Assembly (NCBI RefSeq): GCF_013214175.1
Contig: NZ_JABSPA010000003.1
Location: forward strand, 597,518 to 661,517
Source: Colwellia sp.
GTDB lineage: Bacteria; Pseudomonadota; Gammaproteobacteria; Enterobacterales; Alteromonadaceae
Direction of reading: 5' to 3'
DNA length: 64,000 bases
Position numbers and translations under genes: made by a program. The notes below the pieces were generated by a model. The model did not search any database and had not been told where the DNA came from. It saw only the letters and a program-made list of their open reading frames with translations. This document shows positions 28,795-36,504 of the stretch, in pieces. The stretch's first letter is position 1, and every line of letters starts with the position of its first letter.

Positions 28795-29583
28795 TTAACT
28801 ATTGATGAAGTCGACAACAATCTTGTTAAAGGCTAGGGTTTTCTCAGCATGCAGCCAATGGCCAGCACCTTGGATTATTTTTGCTTTACTGTTAGGTAAT
28901 AACTTTGCAATAGCCGCTCTATGCTCAGGTAAAATATAATCTGATTGACCACCCTTGATAAACAATGTTGGTCCGTTATAAGCGGCTTGGTTGGCAGCTA
29001 ATTCATTGGCTTTCATTATTTGTGGGTAGCATAAACTAATGTTGCTAAGGCTACATTTAAAGCTAAATTCACCTTGGCTATTGAGCGCTAAATTGCGCAA
29101 TAAAAATTGTCTAACACCTAGGTTGTCGACAAAGGGCGCAAGTTGATCATCTGCATCCTTTCGCTTCATCACCTTGGATAAATCGATTGCTTGCAAACCT
29201 TTTATTATCTCTAAATGATGTGGTGGGTAACTAACAGGAGCAATGTCAGCAATAAGTAATTTTCTTATTCGCTGTGGCTGATCTATAGCGACTTGAATCG
29301 CTATTTTTCCACCCATAGAATGTCCAAGTAAAAGACAAGTATCAATGTTTAAATGGTCTAATAAATTGATAATATCTTGTGCTAATTCAGGGTATTCCAT
29401 GGAGCTTGCATGAAACGAATTACCATGGTTTCTTACATCAACACTGGTGACACAATAAGAGTTACTTAATGATTTGGCCACCATATTGAGATTTTCTAAG
29501 CTACCAAATAAACCATGGATAAGCACAAGGTGTTCGCCAGTGCCAGTTTGTTTATAGTTAAGTATTGCGGGTTGTTTTGTCAT
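28795..29583 (-). CDS. ybfF: YbfF-like alpha/beta-hydrolase (esterase)
   Basis: A 262-residue cytosolic hydrolase. The nucleophile elbow is GHSMGGKIAIQ (serine near residue 94), the oxyanion-side motif is LIHGLFGSLENL, and the catalytic histidine is in IQGAGHWLHAEK. E. coli YbfF hydrolyses acyl esters and possibly acyl-CoA in vitro; the physiological substrate is unclear. It is divergent from seqA, as in E. coli. Confidence 0.9.
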   Translation of the reverse strand: MTKQPAILNYKQTGTGEHLVLIHGLFGSLENLNMVAKSLSNSYCVTSVDVRNHGNSFHASSMEYPELAQDIINLLDHLNIDTCLLLGHSMGGKIAIQVAIDQPQRIRKLLIADIAPVSYPPHHLEIIKGLQAIDLSKVMKRKDADDQLAPFVDNLGVRQFLLRNLALNSQGEFSFKCSLSNISLCYPQIMKANELAANQAAYNGPTLFIKGGQSDYILPEHRAAIAKLLPNSKAKIIQGAGHWLHAEKTLAFNKIVVDFINS

Positions 29584-29717
29584 TGTTTAGTTAGTTTGTA
29601 TTTGATCATTATTGACAATATTGTCATGTTTTTACCGACTATTTGCAAATAAATCAGTTCAACCGACAGTCATTTCCCTATATAATCTGCCGCGAATTCT
29701 TTAAGTTAAGGGTAACA

Positions 29718-30329
29718 ATGAAAAACATCGAAATAGATGAAGAACTTTATCAATACATTGCCAAGAACACCCAATATATTGGTGAAAGTGCTTCTGCAAT
29801 TTTACGTCGTTTGTTAAATTTTGGTCTTGAAAACAAAAGCTTAGAAACCACTGCTGCAGCCGTTACCGTTAATGAAATTTCAGATAAGGTCGAAGTCTCC
29901 CTTAAAGTCGACCAGCCTGTAGTGAGCATTAAAACTGCGAAAATTATAAAGCCAGAGGCGGTTAAGCTTGTTAAAGCGGTGACTGAGAGTCATGAGACAG
30001 TGTTTAACTTTATTAATAAAGAAGAGCTAGCCATGCAACGCGGCGCTGTCGGACGATTTTTATTAATCCTCGCGGCGTTATATCGTGCTCACCCTGAGCA
30101 GTTTGGCGTAGTCACTGAGATAAGTGGCCGTGATCGCTTGTATTTTGCTAACAGTGAAAATAAATTAGCAGAAAGTGGTAGTAGTACTAAACCTCGCCAA
30201 ATACCGGAAAGTCCTTTTTGGGTTATTACTAACTCTAACACCACACGTAAAAAAATGATGTTAACTAAAGCCTCAATTTCATTAGGTTATAGTGATATAG
30301 ATGTTGAGAAAATTCGTGAGTTACTCTAA
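29718..30329 (+). CDS. seqA: Replication sequestration protein SeqA
   Basis: Binds hemimethylated GATC sites, delaying re-initiation at oriC and organising new DNA. The 203-residue product starts [19 protein letters not shown], with AAGGG nine bases before the ATG at 29718 (an upstream in-frame ATG at 29643 has no such site). Oligomerisation domain about 1-35; linker; DNA-binding C-terminal domain ([30 protein letters not shown]). Presence of SeqA implies Dam methylation in this organism. Followed by pgm as in E. coli. Confidence 0.96.
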   Translation: MKNIEIDEELYQYIAKNTQYIGESASAILRRLLNFGLENKSLETTAAAVTVNEISDKVEVSLKVDQPVVSIKTAKIIKPEAVKLVKAVTESHETVFNFINKEELAMQRGAVGRFLLILAALYRAHPEQFGVVTEISGRDRLYFANSENKLAESGSSTKPRQIPESPFWVITNSNTTRKKMMLTKASISLGYSDIDVEKIRELL

Positions 30330-30380
30330 CTAAACGCGTAGAGACTCTAACTAATTGCCATTAATCATTAAGAAGAAAAT

Positions 30381-32042
30381 ATGAGTGTTCATGCTTTTGC
30401 CGGTAAACCTGTTCGTCCTCAAGATAGAATTAATATTGGTCAGCTAGTTAGTGACTACTTTACCCAGACTCCAGATGTTAGCTTAGCAGCAGAGCAAGTT
30501 AGTTTTGGTACCTCAGGTCATCGTGGCAGTGCCAGCAAGCGTAGTTTCAATGAACAGCATATTATTGCTATATGTCAGGCTATCGCTGAGTATCGCCAAG
30601 ATAATGGCATTAATGGTCCGCTGTTTTTAGGTAAAGATACCCATGCGTTATCTGAGCCGGCTTTTGCTAGTGCTATCTCGGTACTTATTGCCAATGGTGT
30701 TAATGTTGTTATACAAAGTGACGCATTATCAGGAAAGGGCTTTACGCCAACGCCGGTTATTTCACGCTTAATTATTTGCCATAATAAATCAGACGCTAAT
30801 AACATTGCCGATGGTCTGGTGATCACTCCTTCACATAATCCACCTAGCGATGGCGGTATTAAATATAACCCTCCTCATGGCGGTCCTGCTGAATGTGACA
30901 TCACGAAAAAAATTGAACAGCGTGCTAATGAATTAATTGCCGCTAACTCAGTGGCTATAAAGCAGCTATCTTACCAGCAAGCATTACAATCCCCTTTACT
31001 CGTTAAAGAAGACTTTATTAATCATTATGTTACCCAACTTGACCAAGTGATTGATATGCAGGCTATTGCCAAAGCCGGAGTAACTATAGGTGTTGACCCG
31101 CTTGGCGGCTCAGGCATTGATTATTGGCCGGTGATTGCTCAGCAATATGACCTTAAAATTAAGGTAGTTAATGAAGTTGTCGATGCTAGCTTTGCTTTTA
31201 TGTCACTGGATAAAGACGGCAAGATTCGCATGGACTGTTCTTCAAAATACGCTATGGCTGGCTTAATCGCCATGAAAGATGATTTTGATATCAGTGTTGG
31301 TAATGACCCCGACTTTGATCGCCACGGTATCGTTACCCCGAGTGGCGGTTTGATGAATCCTAATCATTACCTCGCTGTCGCCATTCATTACTTAATGACC
31401 CATAGAAATTGGCCAAAAAGCTGTAAGATAGGCAAGACTTTAGTATCCAGCTCACTGATTGACCGTGTTGCTAACCAGCTGTCTTTACCCTTATCAGAAG
31501 TACCCGTTGGTTTTAAGTGGTTTGTTGATGGTTTAGCCGATGCAAGTTATGCTTTTGGCGGAGAAGAAAGTGCCGGTGCTTCTTTCTTAGCGCGTGATGG
31601 CAGTACTTGGACCACAGATAAAGATGGTTTTATCTTAGCTTTATTAGCAGCAGAAATTCTTGCTGTTACTGGCAAAGACCCTTACCAATATTACCTTGAG
31701 CTGGCTACAACCTTAGGACAACCATGTTATGGTCGAGTTGAAGCGGTGGCATCATTTGAGCAAAAACGTGTATTGACTGCGCTATCAAAAGATGATGTTA
31801 GTGCCGACATTCTTGCCGGTGATAAAATTATTCAAGTACTTTCCCATGCGCCTGGCAACGGTGCTGCCATAGGAGGCATAAAAGTAGTGACTGATAATGG
31901 TTGGTTTGCTGCGCGTCCTTCAGGTACGGAAGAAATTTATAAAATCTATGCAGAGAGCTTTATCGATGATGATCATCTGCAAAAAATTATCAGTGAAGCA
32001 CAAGCTATTGTCAGCGCTTCATTCAAAGCAGCAGGACTCTAG
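30381..32042 (+). CDS. pgm: Phosphoglucomutase (alpha-D-glucose phosphate-specific)
   Basis: Interconverts glucose-1-P and glucose-6-P. The 553-residue enzyme shows the active-site serine in TPSHNPPSDGGIKYNPPHGG, the metal-binding DPDFDRHG, sugar-binding GGEESAGASF and phosphate-binding RPSGTEEIYKIY. Ends before a strong terminator. Conserved seqA-pgm order. Confidence 0.97.
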   Translation: MSVHAFAGKPVRPQDRINIGQLVSDYFTQTPDVSLAAEQVSFGTSGHRGSASKRSFNEQHIIAICQAIAEYRQDNGINGPLFLGKDTHALSEPAFASAISVLIANGVNVVIQSDALSGKGFTPTPVISRLIICHNKSDANNIADGLVITPSHNPPSDGGIKYNPPHGGPAECDITKKIEQRANELIAANSVAIKQLSYQQALQSPLLVKEDFINHYVTQLDQVIDMQAIAKAGVTIGVDPLGGSGIDYWPVIAQQYDLKIKVVNEVVDASFAFMSLDKDGKIRMDCSSKYAMAGLIAMKDDFDISVGNDPDFDRHGIVTPSGGLMNPNHYLAVAIHYLMTHRNWPKSCKIGKTLVSSSLIDRVANQLSLPLSEVPVGFKWFVDGLADASYAFGGEESAGASFLARDGSTWTTDKDGFILALLAAEILAVTGKDPYQYYLELATTLGQPCYGRVEAVASFEQKRVLTALSKDDVSADILAGDKIIQVLSHAPGNGAAIGGIKVVTDNGWFAARPSGTEEIYKIYAESFIDDDHLQKIISEAQAIVSASFKAAGL

Positions 32043-32055
32043 AACTCTGCTATAT

Positions 32056-32093
32056 AAGAGTTATTACACCCCTTAGTAATAACTCTTTTTTTT
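32056..32093 (+). terminator. Rho-independent terminator after pgm
   Basis: Twelve-base stem AAGAGTTATTAC/GTAATAACTCTT with an 8-base loop, continued by a run of T. Confidence 0.93.
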
Positions 32094-32196
32094 CATTAAT
32101 TGCCACCACTTCATTACGTTAATCTCACTGTAAAGAATATTGCTCACTTTCTATTGTGCACATAGTAACTTATTGTCTTTGTTTATTGATTGTCAG

Positions 32197-32213
32197 TTGA
32201 CGTAAAGGTAAAG
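32197..32213 (+). promoter_or_regulatory. LiuR-like operator upstream of the bkd operon
   Basis: TTGACGTAAAGGTAAAG matches the palindrome in front of liuR (TTGACGTTAACGTAAAG) at 14 of 17 positions. LiuR-type MerR regulators are known to control branched-chain amino acid degradation in gammaproteobacteria. It lies about 190 bp before bkdA1. The right half (GGTAAAG) is imperfect. Confidence 0.55.
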
Positions 32214-32298
32214 TAAATTGACTATTATGGCACGCCTTACTTTACTTAGGCATAGGTATAAATTAGCTATACTAAAAACAAAAAATTAAGCCTAGCTA

Positions 32299-32340
32299 AT
32301 ACCAAGTTGATTAAACTTTCTAATATCATCGACTTGGTAT
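32299..32340. repeat. Short inverted repeat with ATACCAA ends before bkdA1
   Basis: Thirteen-base arms ATACCAAGTTGAT and ATCGACTTGGTAT (one mismatch) around 16 bases. The ends resemble those of the larger MITE-like elements in this window, so it may be a minimal derivative. It will fold in the bkd mRNA leader. The rest of 32094-32400 holds only the LiuR-like site and an unassigned promoter. Confidence 0.65.
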
Positions 32341-32400
32341 CAACTTTCGCAGACTTTAGCCGCAACATCTTGCGCGTTAGAGTAAAAAGAAGAGAACGTT

Positions 32401-33582
32401 ATGAGCACAGAAATTTATAATGATGGACCGGTAGTGCATCAGCCTACTTTTATCGATGGCCACAGTGTTGAAATTCCTGAATTGAGAATTTTACATCAAG
32501 ATGGCACCACCTATCCGGGTGCTGATTTACCTGATATTGACCAAACATTAGCGACAAAAATATATCAGACGCTAGCCTTTCATCGTGTATTAGATGAACG
32601 CATGGTAGCTTCGCAGCGCCAAGGGCGTTTAAGCTTTTACATGACAGCTTTAGGTGAAGAAGCTGCCAGCGTTGGTGGTGCTGCGGGGTTAGAGCCGCAA
32701 GATATGATCATGATGCAATATCGTGAACAGGGTGCCTTAATGTATCGTGGCTTTAGCCTTGAAAATTTTATGAACCAACTGTTTAGTAATGCTGAAGATT
32801 TAGGTAAAGGCCGTCAAATGCCCATACACTATGGCTCTAAAGCGCTGAATTGTATGACCGTATCATCGACACTTGCCACACAAATACCGCAAGCAACCGG
32901 TTATGCTTATGGGCAAAAATTACAAGGACTTGATGCAGTTACTATTTGCTACTTTGGTGAAGGGGCTGCGTCAGAAGGTGACTTCCATGCCGGTTTAAAT
33001 ATGGCGGCAGTACAAGAGGTGCCAGTTATTTTTTTCTGTCGAAACAATGGTTATGCCATTTCAACGCCATCCGAAGAGCAGTTTAGAGGTAACGGCATTG
33101 CTTCGCGTGGTGTTGGTTATGGTATTAAAACCATTCGTATTGATGGCAACGATATTCTAGCGGTACTAAAAGCAACACAAATTGCTCGCGCTTATGCGGT
33201 AAAAGAAAGTAAACCGGTATTAATCGAAGCTATGTCTTATCGTCTTGGCGCACATTCTACCTCAGATGACCCATCAGGTTATCGAACAAAAGAAGAAGAA
33301 GCTAAATGGCAAAGTAATGATCCTATTTTGCGCATGAAAAACTGGATGTTGAAGCAAAACTGGTGGGATGAAGCACAAGAAACAGCTTTGTACGAGCAGT
33401 ATAGAGAACAAGTGTTAGCGGCAGTAAAAGTGGCAGAGAAAATAGATAAGCCGCACATAGATACCATGATCACCGATGTTTATGATGTGCCATCAGCACA
33501 ACTTCAAGCACAGTTAGATGAAGTGAAAGTTCACGTCAAAAAATACCCAGAAGCATATCCATTTACCGCCGGGAAATTTTAA
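32401..33582 (+). CDS. bkdA1: Branched-chain 2-oxoacid dehydrogenase E1 alpha
   Basis: Thiamine-diphosphate decarboxylase subunit for the keto-acids of leucine, isoleucine and valine. The 393 residues show the E1 alpha features: YREQGALMYRG, the ThDP/Mg site GEGAASEGDFHAGLNMAAVQ then FFCRNNGYAIS, and the phosphorylation-loop-like YRLGAHSTSDDPSGYR. It is branched-chain type rather than pyruvate type by its extended N-terminus and sequence. First gene of the operon. Its last codons (AGKF, stop) and the next gene's first codons are tandemly duplicated in the spacer. Confidence 0.93.
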   Translation: MSTEIYNDGPVVHQPTFIDGHSVEIPELRILHQDGTTYPGADLPDIDQTLATKIYQTLAFHRVLDERMVASQRQGRLSFYMTALGEEAASVGGAAGLEPQDMIMMQYREQGALMYRGFSLENFMNQLFSNAEDLGKGRQMPIHYGSKALNCMTVSSTLATQIPQATGYAYGQKLQGLDAVTICYFGEGAASEGDFHAGLNMAAVQEVPVIFFCRNNGYAISTPSEEQFRGNGIASRGVGYGIKTIRIDGNDILAVLKATQIARAYAVKESKPVLIEAMSYRLGAHSTSDDPSGYRTKEEEAKWQSNDPILRMKNWMLKQNWWDEAQETALYEQYREQVLAAVKVAEKIDKPHIDTMITDVYDVPSAQLQAQLDEVKVHVKKYPEAYPFTAGKF

Positions 33583-33584
33583 TC

Positions 33585-33671
33585 ATGACGAAAATTTATA
33601 CTGATAATGTGTGTGTTATCAACACTGACCTTCATGAAGCCTATCCAACTACAGCTGCAGGGAAATTTTAA
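33585..33671 (+). CDS. 28-codon mini-ORF 1 in the bkdA1/bkdA2 spacer
   Basis: ATG to TAA, 28 residues, beginning MTKIYTDN and ending HEAYPTTAAGKF. The end copies the E1 alpha C-terminus (PEAYPFTAGKF), the start resembles the E1 beta N-terminus (MAQIN). The bkdA1 tail GGGAAA serves as ribosome-binding site and the ATG lies two bases after the bkdA1 stop. It can be translated by re-initiation; whether the peptide does anything is unknown. Confidence 0.4.
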   Translation: MTKIYTDNVCVINTDLHEAYPTTAAGKF

Positions 33672-33673
33672 TC

Positions 33674-33760
33674 ATGGTGCAAATATATATTGACCAAGTG
33701 TGTGATATCAACACTGACTTTCATGAAGCTTACCTAACTACAGCAGCAGGGAAACTCTAA
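33674..33760 (+). CDS. 28-codon mini-ORF 2 in the bkdA1/bkdA2 spacer
   Basis: Second unit, again 28 residues (begins MVQIYIDQ, ends [12 protein letters not shown]) with its own GGGAAA and a start two bases after the previous stop. Its end supplies the ribosome-binding site for bkdA2. Reading frame and signals are kept despite several substitutions relative to mini-ORF 1. Confidence 0.4.
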   Translation: MVQIYIDQVCDINTDFHEAYLTTAAGKL

Positions 33761-33762
33761 CC

Positions 33763-34740
33763 ATGGCGCAAATTAATTTATTACATGCTATTAATAGCGC
33801 ACTTGATATTGCCATGGCGGAAAATGACCGCACGGTATGTTTTGGTGAAGATGTTGGTCATTTTGGCGGTGTTTTTCGTGCCACTAGTGGCTTACAAGAG
33901 AAGTATGGTAAAGCACGTTGTTTCAATACCCCGTTAGTAGAGCAGGGCATTATTGGTTTTGCCAATGGTTTAGCCGCTCAAGGCAGTGTTGCTATTGCTG
34001 AAATTCAATTTGCTGATTATATCTTTCCTGCCTTTGATCAAATCGTCAATGAAGCAGCTAAATTTCGTTACCGTACCGGCAATGAATTTAATGTCGGTAA
34101 ACTGACTATTCGTACTCCATACGGCGGCGGTATTGCCGGTGGTTTATACCATAGCCAATCTCCAGAAGCTTATTTTGCTCATACTCCAGGTTTAAAGGTC
34201 GTTATTCCTCGTAATCCATACCAAGCTAAAGGCTTATTGCTTGCCTCGATTCGTGATGATAACCCAGTGATCTTCTTTGAGCCGAAACGTTTATATCGCG
34301 CCTCGGTTGGTGAAGTGCCAGAGGAAGATTATCAGTTACCACTAGGTAAAGCTGAAGTGGTACAAACGGGAACGGATATCACCTTACTCGCTTGGGGCGC
34401 ACAAATGGAAATCATTGAAAAAGCCGCGCAAATGGCAAGCAACGATGGTATTTCATGTGAAGTAGTAGATTTGCGTACCATTTTACCATGGGACATTGAA
34501 ACTATTAGCAACTCTGTTATGAAAACAGGGCGTTTACTTATCAGTCAAGAAGCACCATTAACTGCAGGTTTCGCCAGTGAAATTGCCGCGACTATTCAAA
34601 GTGAATGTTTCTTACATCTAGAGTCGCCTATTGCTCGAGTATGTGGACTCGATACGCCATACCCATTAGCGTTAGAAAAAGAGTATGTTAGCGATCACCT
34701 CAAAGTATATGAAGCCATTAAAAAGACCGTTAACTTTTAA
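33763..34740 (+). CDS. bkdA2: Branched-chain 2-oxoacid dehydrogenase E1 beta
   Basis: Partner of E1 alpha in the heterotetramer. The 325 residues carry the transketolase pyrimidine domain ([23 protein letters not shown], then [15 protein letters not shown]) and a C-terminal domain ([15 protein letters not shown], then [16 protein letters not shown]). The ATG at 33763 has GGGAAA nine bases upstream, itself part of the duplicated junction. Second true gene of the bkd operon. Confidence 0.95.
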   Translation: MAQINLLHAINSALDIAMAENDRTVCFGEDVGHFGGVFRATSGLQEKYGKARCFNTPLVEQGIIGFANGLAAQGSVAIAEIQFADYIFPAFDQIVNEAAKFRYRTGNEFNVGKLTIRTPYGGGIAGGLYHSQSPEAYFAHTPGLKVVIPRNPYQAKGLLLASIRDDNPVIFFEPKRLYRASVGEVPEEDYQLPLGKAEVVQTGTDITLLAWGAQMEIIEKAAQMASNDGISCEVVDLRTILPWDIETISNSVMKTGRLLISQEAPLTAGFASEIAATIQSECFLHLESPIARVCGLDTPYPLALEKEYVSDHLKVYEAIKKTVNF

Positions 34741-34745
34741 CGATA

Positions 34746-34907
34746 ATACCAGTTTCATTAATTAGGTGGTCAACTTTATACGTAAATAAAACGACCAAAT
34801 ACAAGGCATTTATTCTAATAACTAGTTGTTCTAATTATTGAATAAATAACGCAGTAGTTGGTTGTTTTAACCAGTAGAAATGATCGAAAAATTAGTGATA
34901 TTGGTAT
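34746..34907. repeat. MITE-like repeat, short copy C
   Basis: A 162-bp element with 19-bp inverted ends (34746-34764 and 34889-34907; 15 of 19 match, ATACCA at the tips) and a core AAGGCATTTATT..AATAAATAACG like copies A and B. It sits inside the bkd operon between E1 beta and E2 and will fold in the mRNA, perhaps lowering E2 expression or protecting upstream RNA. Confidence 0.7.
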
Positions 34908-34933
34908 AAATCCCTATTAACAGGAAAAAGCAC

Positions 34934-36187
34934 ATGAGTATTGATTTTATATTACCTGATATTGGCGAAGGTATCGTTGAGTGTGAACTCGTCGAGTGGT
35001 TAGTTAAAGAAGGTGAAACTATTGTTGAAGATCAGCCAATTGCTGATGTAATGACAGATAAAGCCTTAGTACAAATTCCTGCCATGTATTCAGGTGTTGT
35101 GCAAAAGCTGTATTATAAACAAGGTGAAATTGCCAAAGTGCATTCACCACTTTTTTCTATGACTACGGATGAAGAAAGCAGCAGTGAAGCCGCTGTAGTT
35201 ACCGCTGAGCCAGAAGCAAAAGTAGCTGTTGCACAAGCATCAGTTGCTAGCCCAGTAGCATCTACAATGAATGATGCAAAAGTTGATAACACTAATAAAA
35301 CCACCACAGGTAAAGCATTAGCTAGCCCTGCGGTTAGACGCGTTGCGCGTGAGCTTGATATTAACATTCATCAAGTTGCGGGCAGTGGCAAAAAAGGCCG
35401 CGTTTATAAAGATGATGTTTTAGCTCATAGTCAAAATGGTCAATGTGTTACACCTGGTGTTGCAGGCAGCACTGTTATTGGCAATACAAGAGTTGAGCCC
35501 ATTCGCGGTATTAAAAAGATCATGGCAACAGCAATGCAAAATAGTGTCAGCACTATTCCGCACTTTACTTACTGTGAAGAAATTGACTTAACAGAACTTA
35601 TCGCTTTACGTACAGAGCTAAAAGAAGTTTACGCCAAGCAAGATATTAAATTAACTATGATGCCGTTCTTTATGAAAGCTATGTCATTAGCGATTAAAGA
35701 GTATCCTTTGGTTAACACTAAAGTGAATGACGACTGCACCGAGCTAACTTACTTTGACGATCACAATATTGGTATGGCGGTTGATTCTAAAGTTGGCTTA
35801 CTTGTACCTAATATTAAACAGGTACAAACTAAATCAATATTAGAGCTAGCTAACGATATTATGCGTTTAACCAATGATGCCCGTAGTGGTCGTGTCGCTA
35901 GTGAAGATTTGAAAGGTGGTACTATCACCATTTCTAACATTGGCGCAATAGGTGGCACTGTAGCAACGCCTATTATCAATAAGCCGGAAGTGGCTATCGT
36001 TGCTTTGGGTAAATTACAAAAATTACCACGCTTTAATGAGCAAGGTGAAGTCGAAGCGCGCAGTATTATGCAAGTGAGCTGGTCTGGCGATCATAGAGTT
36101 ATTGATGGTGGTACTATTGCCCGTTTTTGTAACCTATGGAAGTCATTCCTTGAGAAGCCAGCTCATATGTTAGTGCATATGAGCTAG
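34934..36187 (+). CDS. bkdB: Branched-chain 2-oxoacid dehydrogenase E2 (dihydrolipoyl acyltransferase)
   Basis: Core of the complex. The 417-residue protein has one lipoyl domain (lipoyl-lysine K43 in VMTDKALVQIP), an Ala/Val-rich linker, the E1/E3-binding domain (ASPAVRRVARELDINIHQV..GKKGRVYKDDV) and the acyltransferase domain with catalytic SWSGDHRVIDGGTIARF. No lipoamide dehydrogenase (E3) gene follows, so a shared E3 from elsewhere must serve. Terminator downstream. Confidence 0.95.
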   Translation: MSIDFILPDIGEGIVECELVEWLVKEGETIVEDQPIADVMTDKALVQIPAMYSGVVQKLYYKQGEIAKVHSPLFSMTTDEESSSEAAVVTAEPEAKVAVAQASVASPVASTMNDAKVDNTNKTTTGKALASPAVRRVARELDINIHQVAGSGKKGRVYKDDVLAHSQNGQCVTPGVAGSTVIGNTRVEPIRGIKKIMATAMQNSVSTIPHFTYCEEIDLTELIALRTELKEVYAKQDIKLTMMPFFMKAMSLAIKEYPLVNTKVNDDCTELTYFDDHNIGMAVDSKVGLLVPNIKQVQTKSILELANDIMRLTNDARSGRVASEDLKGGTITISNIGAIGGTVATPIINKPEVAIVALGKLQKLPRFNEQGEVEARSIMQVSWSGDHRVIDGGTIARFCNLWKSFLEKPAHMLVHMS

Positions 36188-36282
36188 CATTTTATAGAGT
36201 GATTACCTAATAAGAGGGTAAAAGGTTATATGCGGCCTTTGTTTCGGTATAGTTTATTTTGGTAATGAGTTCCATTACCTGC

Positions 36283-36335
36283 AATAAATGCCTTGCCTCT
36301 AAGCTTGTTAAAGCTCGCTGAATAGTCAGCTAAGT
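36283..36335 (-). repeat. Fragment of the MITE-like repeat family
   Basis: On the minus strand this reads GCTTAGAGGCAAGGCATT, identical over 18 bases to copy A near 1060, with similar sequence on either side (GCGAG..TTAACAA before, TATTGCAGGTAATGGA after). Complete inverted ends are not evident, so it is a decayed or partial copy in the convergent spacer. Confidence 0.65.
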
Positions 36336-36337
36336 AT

Positions 36338-36387
36338 AAAAAAGCCCCGTTATTTTAAGGTTAATACCTAAGATAACGGGGCTTTTT
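36338..36387. terminator. Bidirectional terminator between bkdB and the M2 peptidase gene
   Basis: Stem AAAAAGCCCCGTTAT/ATAACGGGGCTTTTT with inner TTA/TAA pairing and a T-run on both strands. Confidence 0.92.
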
Positions 36388-36504
36388 AGTGACTCATGTT
36401 TAGACTGTTTTTATTAAGTAAAGCCGGTTTAGATTAACCTTGTTTAGATGAACAAGGTTAATCAGTAGCTATTAGTCAACAATTAATATTTTAATGCTTA
36501 AGCA

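Larger units (their letters stand above)
33571..33762 (+). repeat. 89-bp tandem duplication at the bkdA1/bkdA2 junction
   Basis: The junction motif GGGAAAxTxTAAxCATG occurs at 33571, 33660 and 33749 with an exact 89-base period. Each repeat joins an E1 alpha-like tail to an E1 beta-like head, separated by two bases (TC or CC) between stop and start. The spacer thus holds two tandem complete mini-ORFs (33585-33671 and 33674-33760). Confidence 0.95.
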
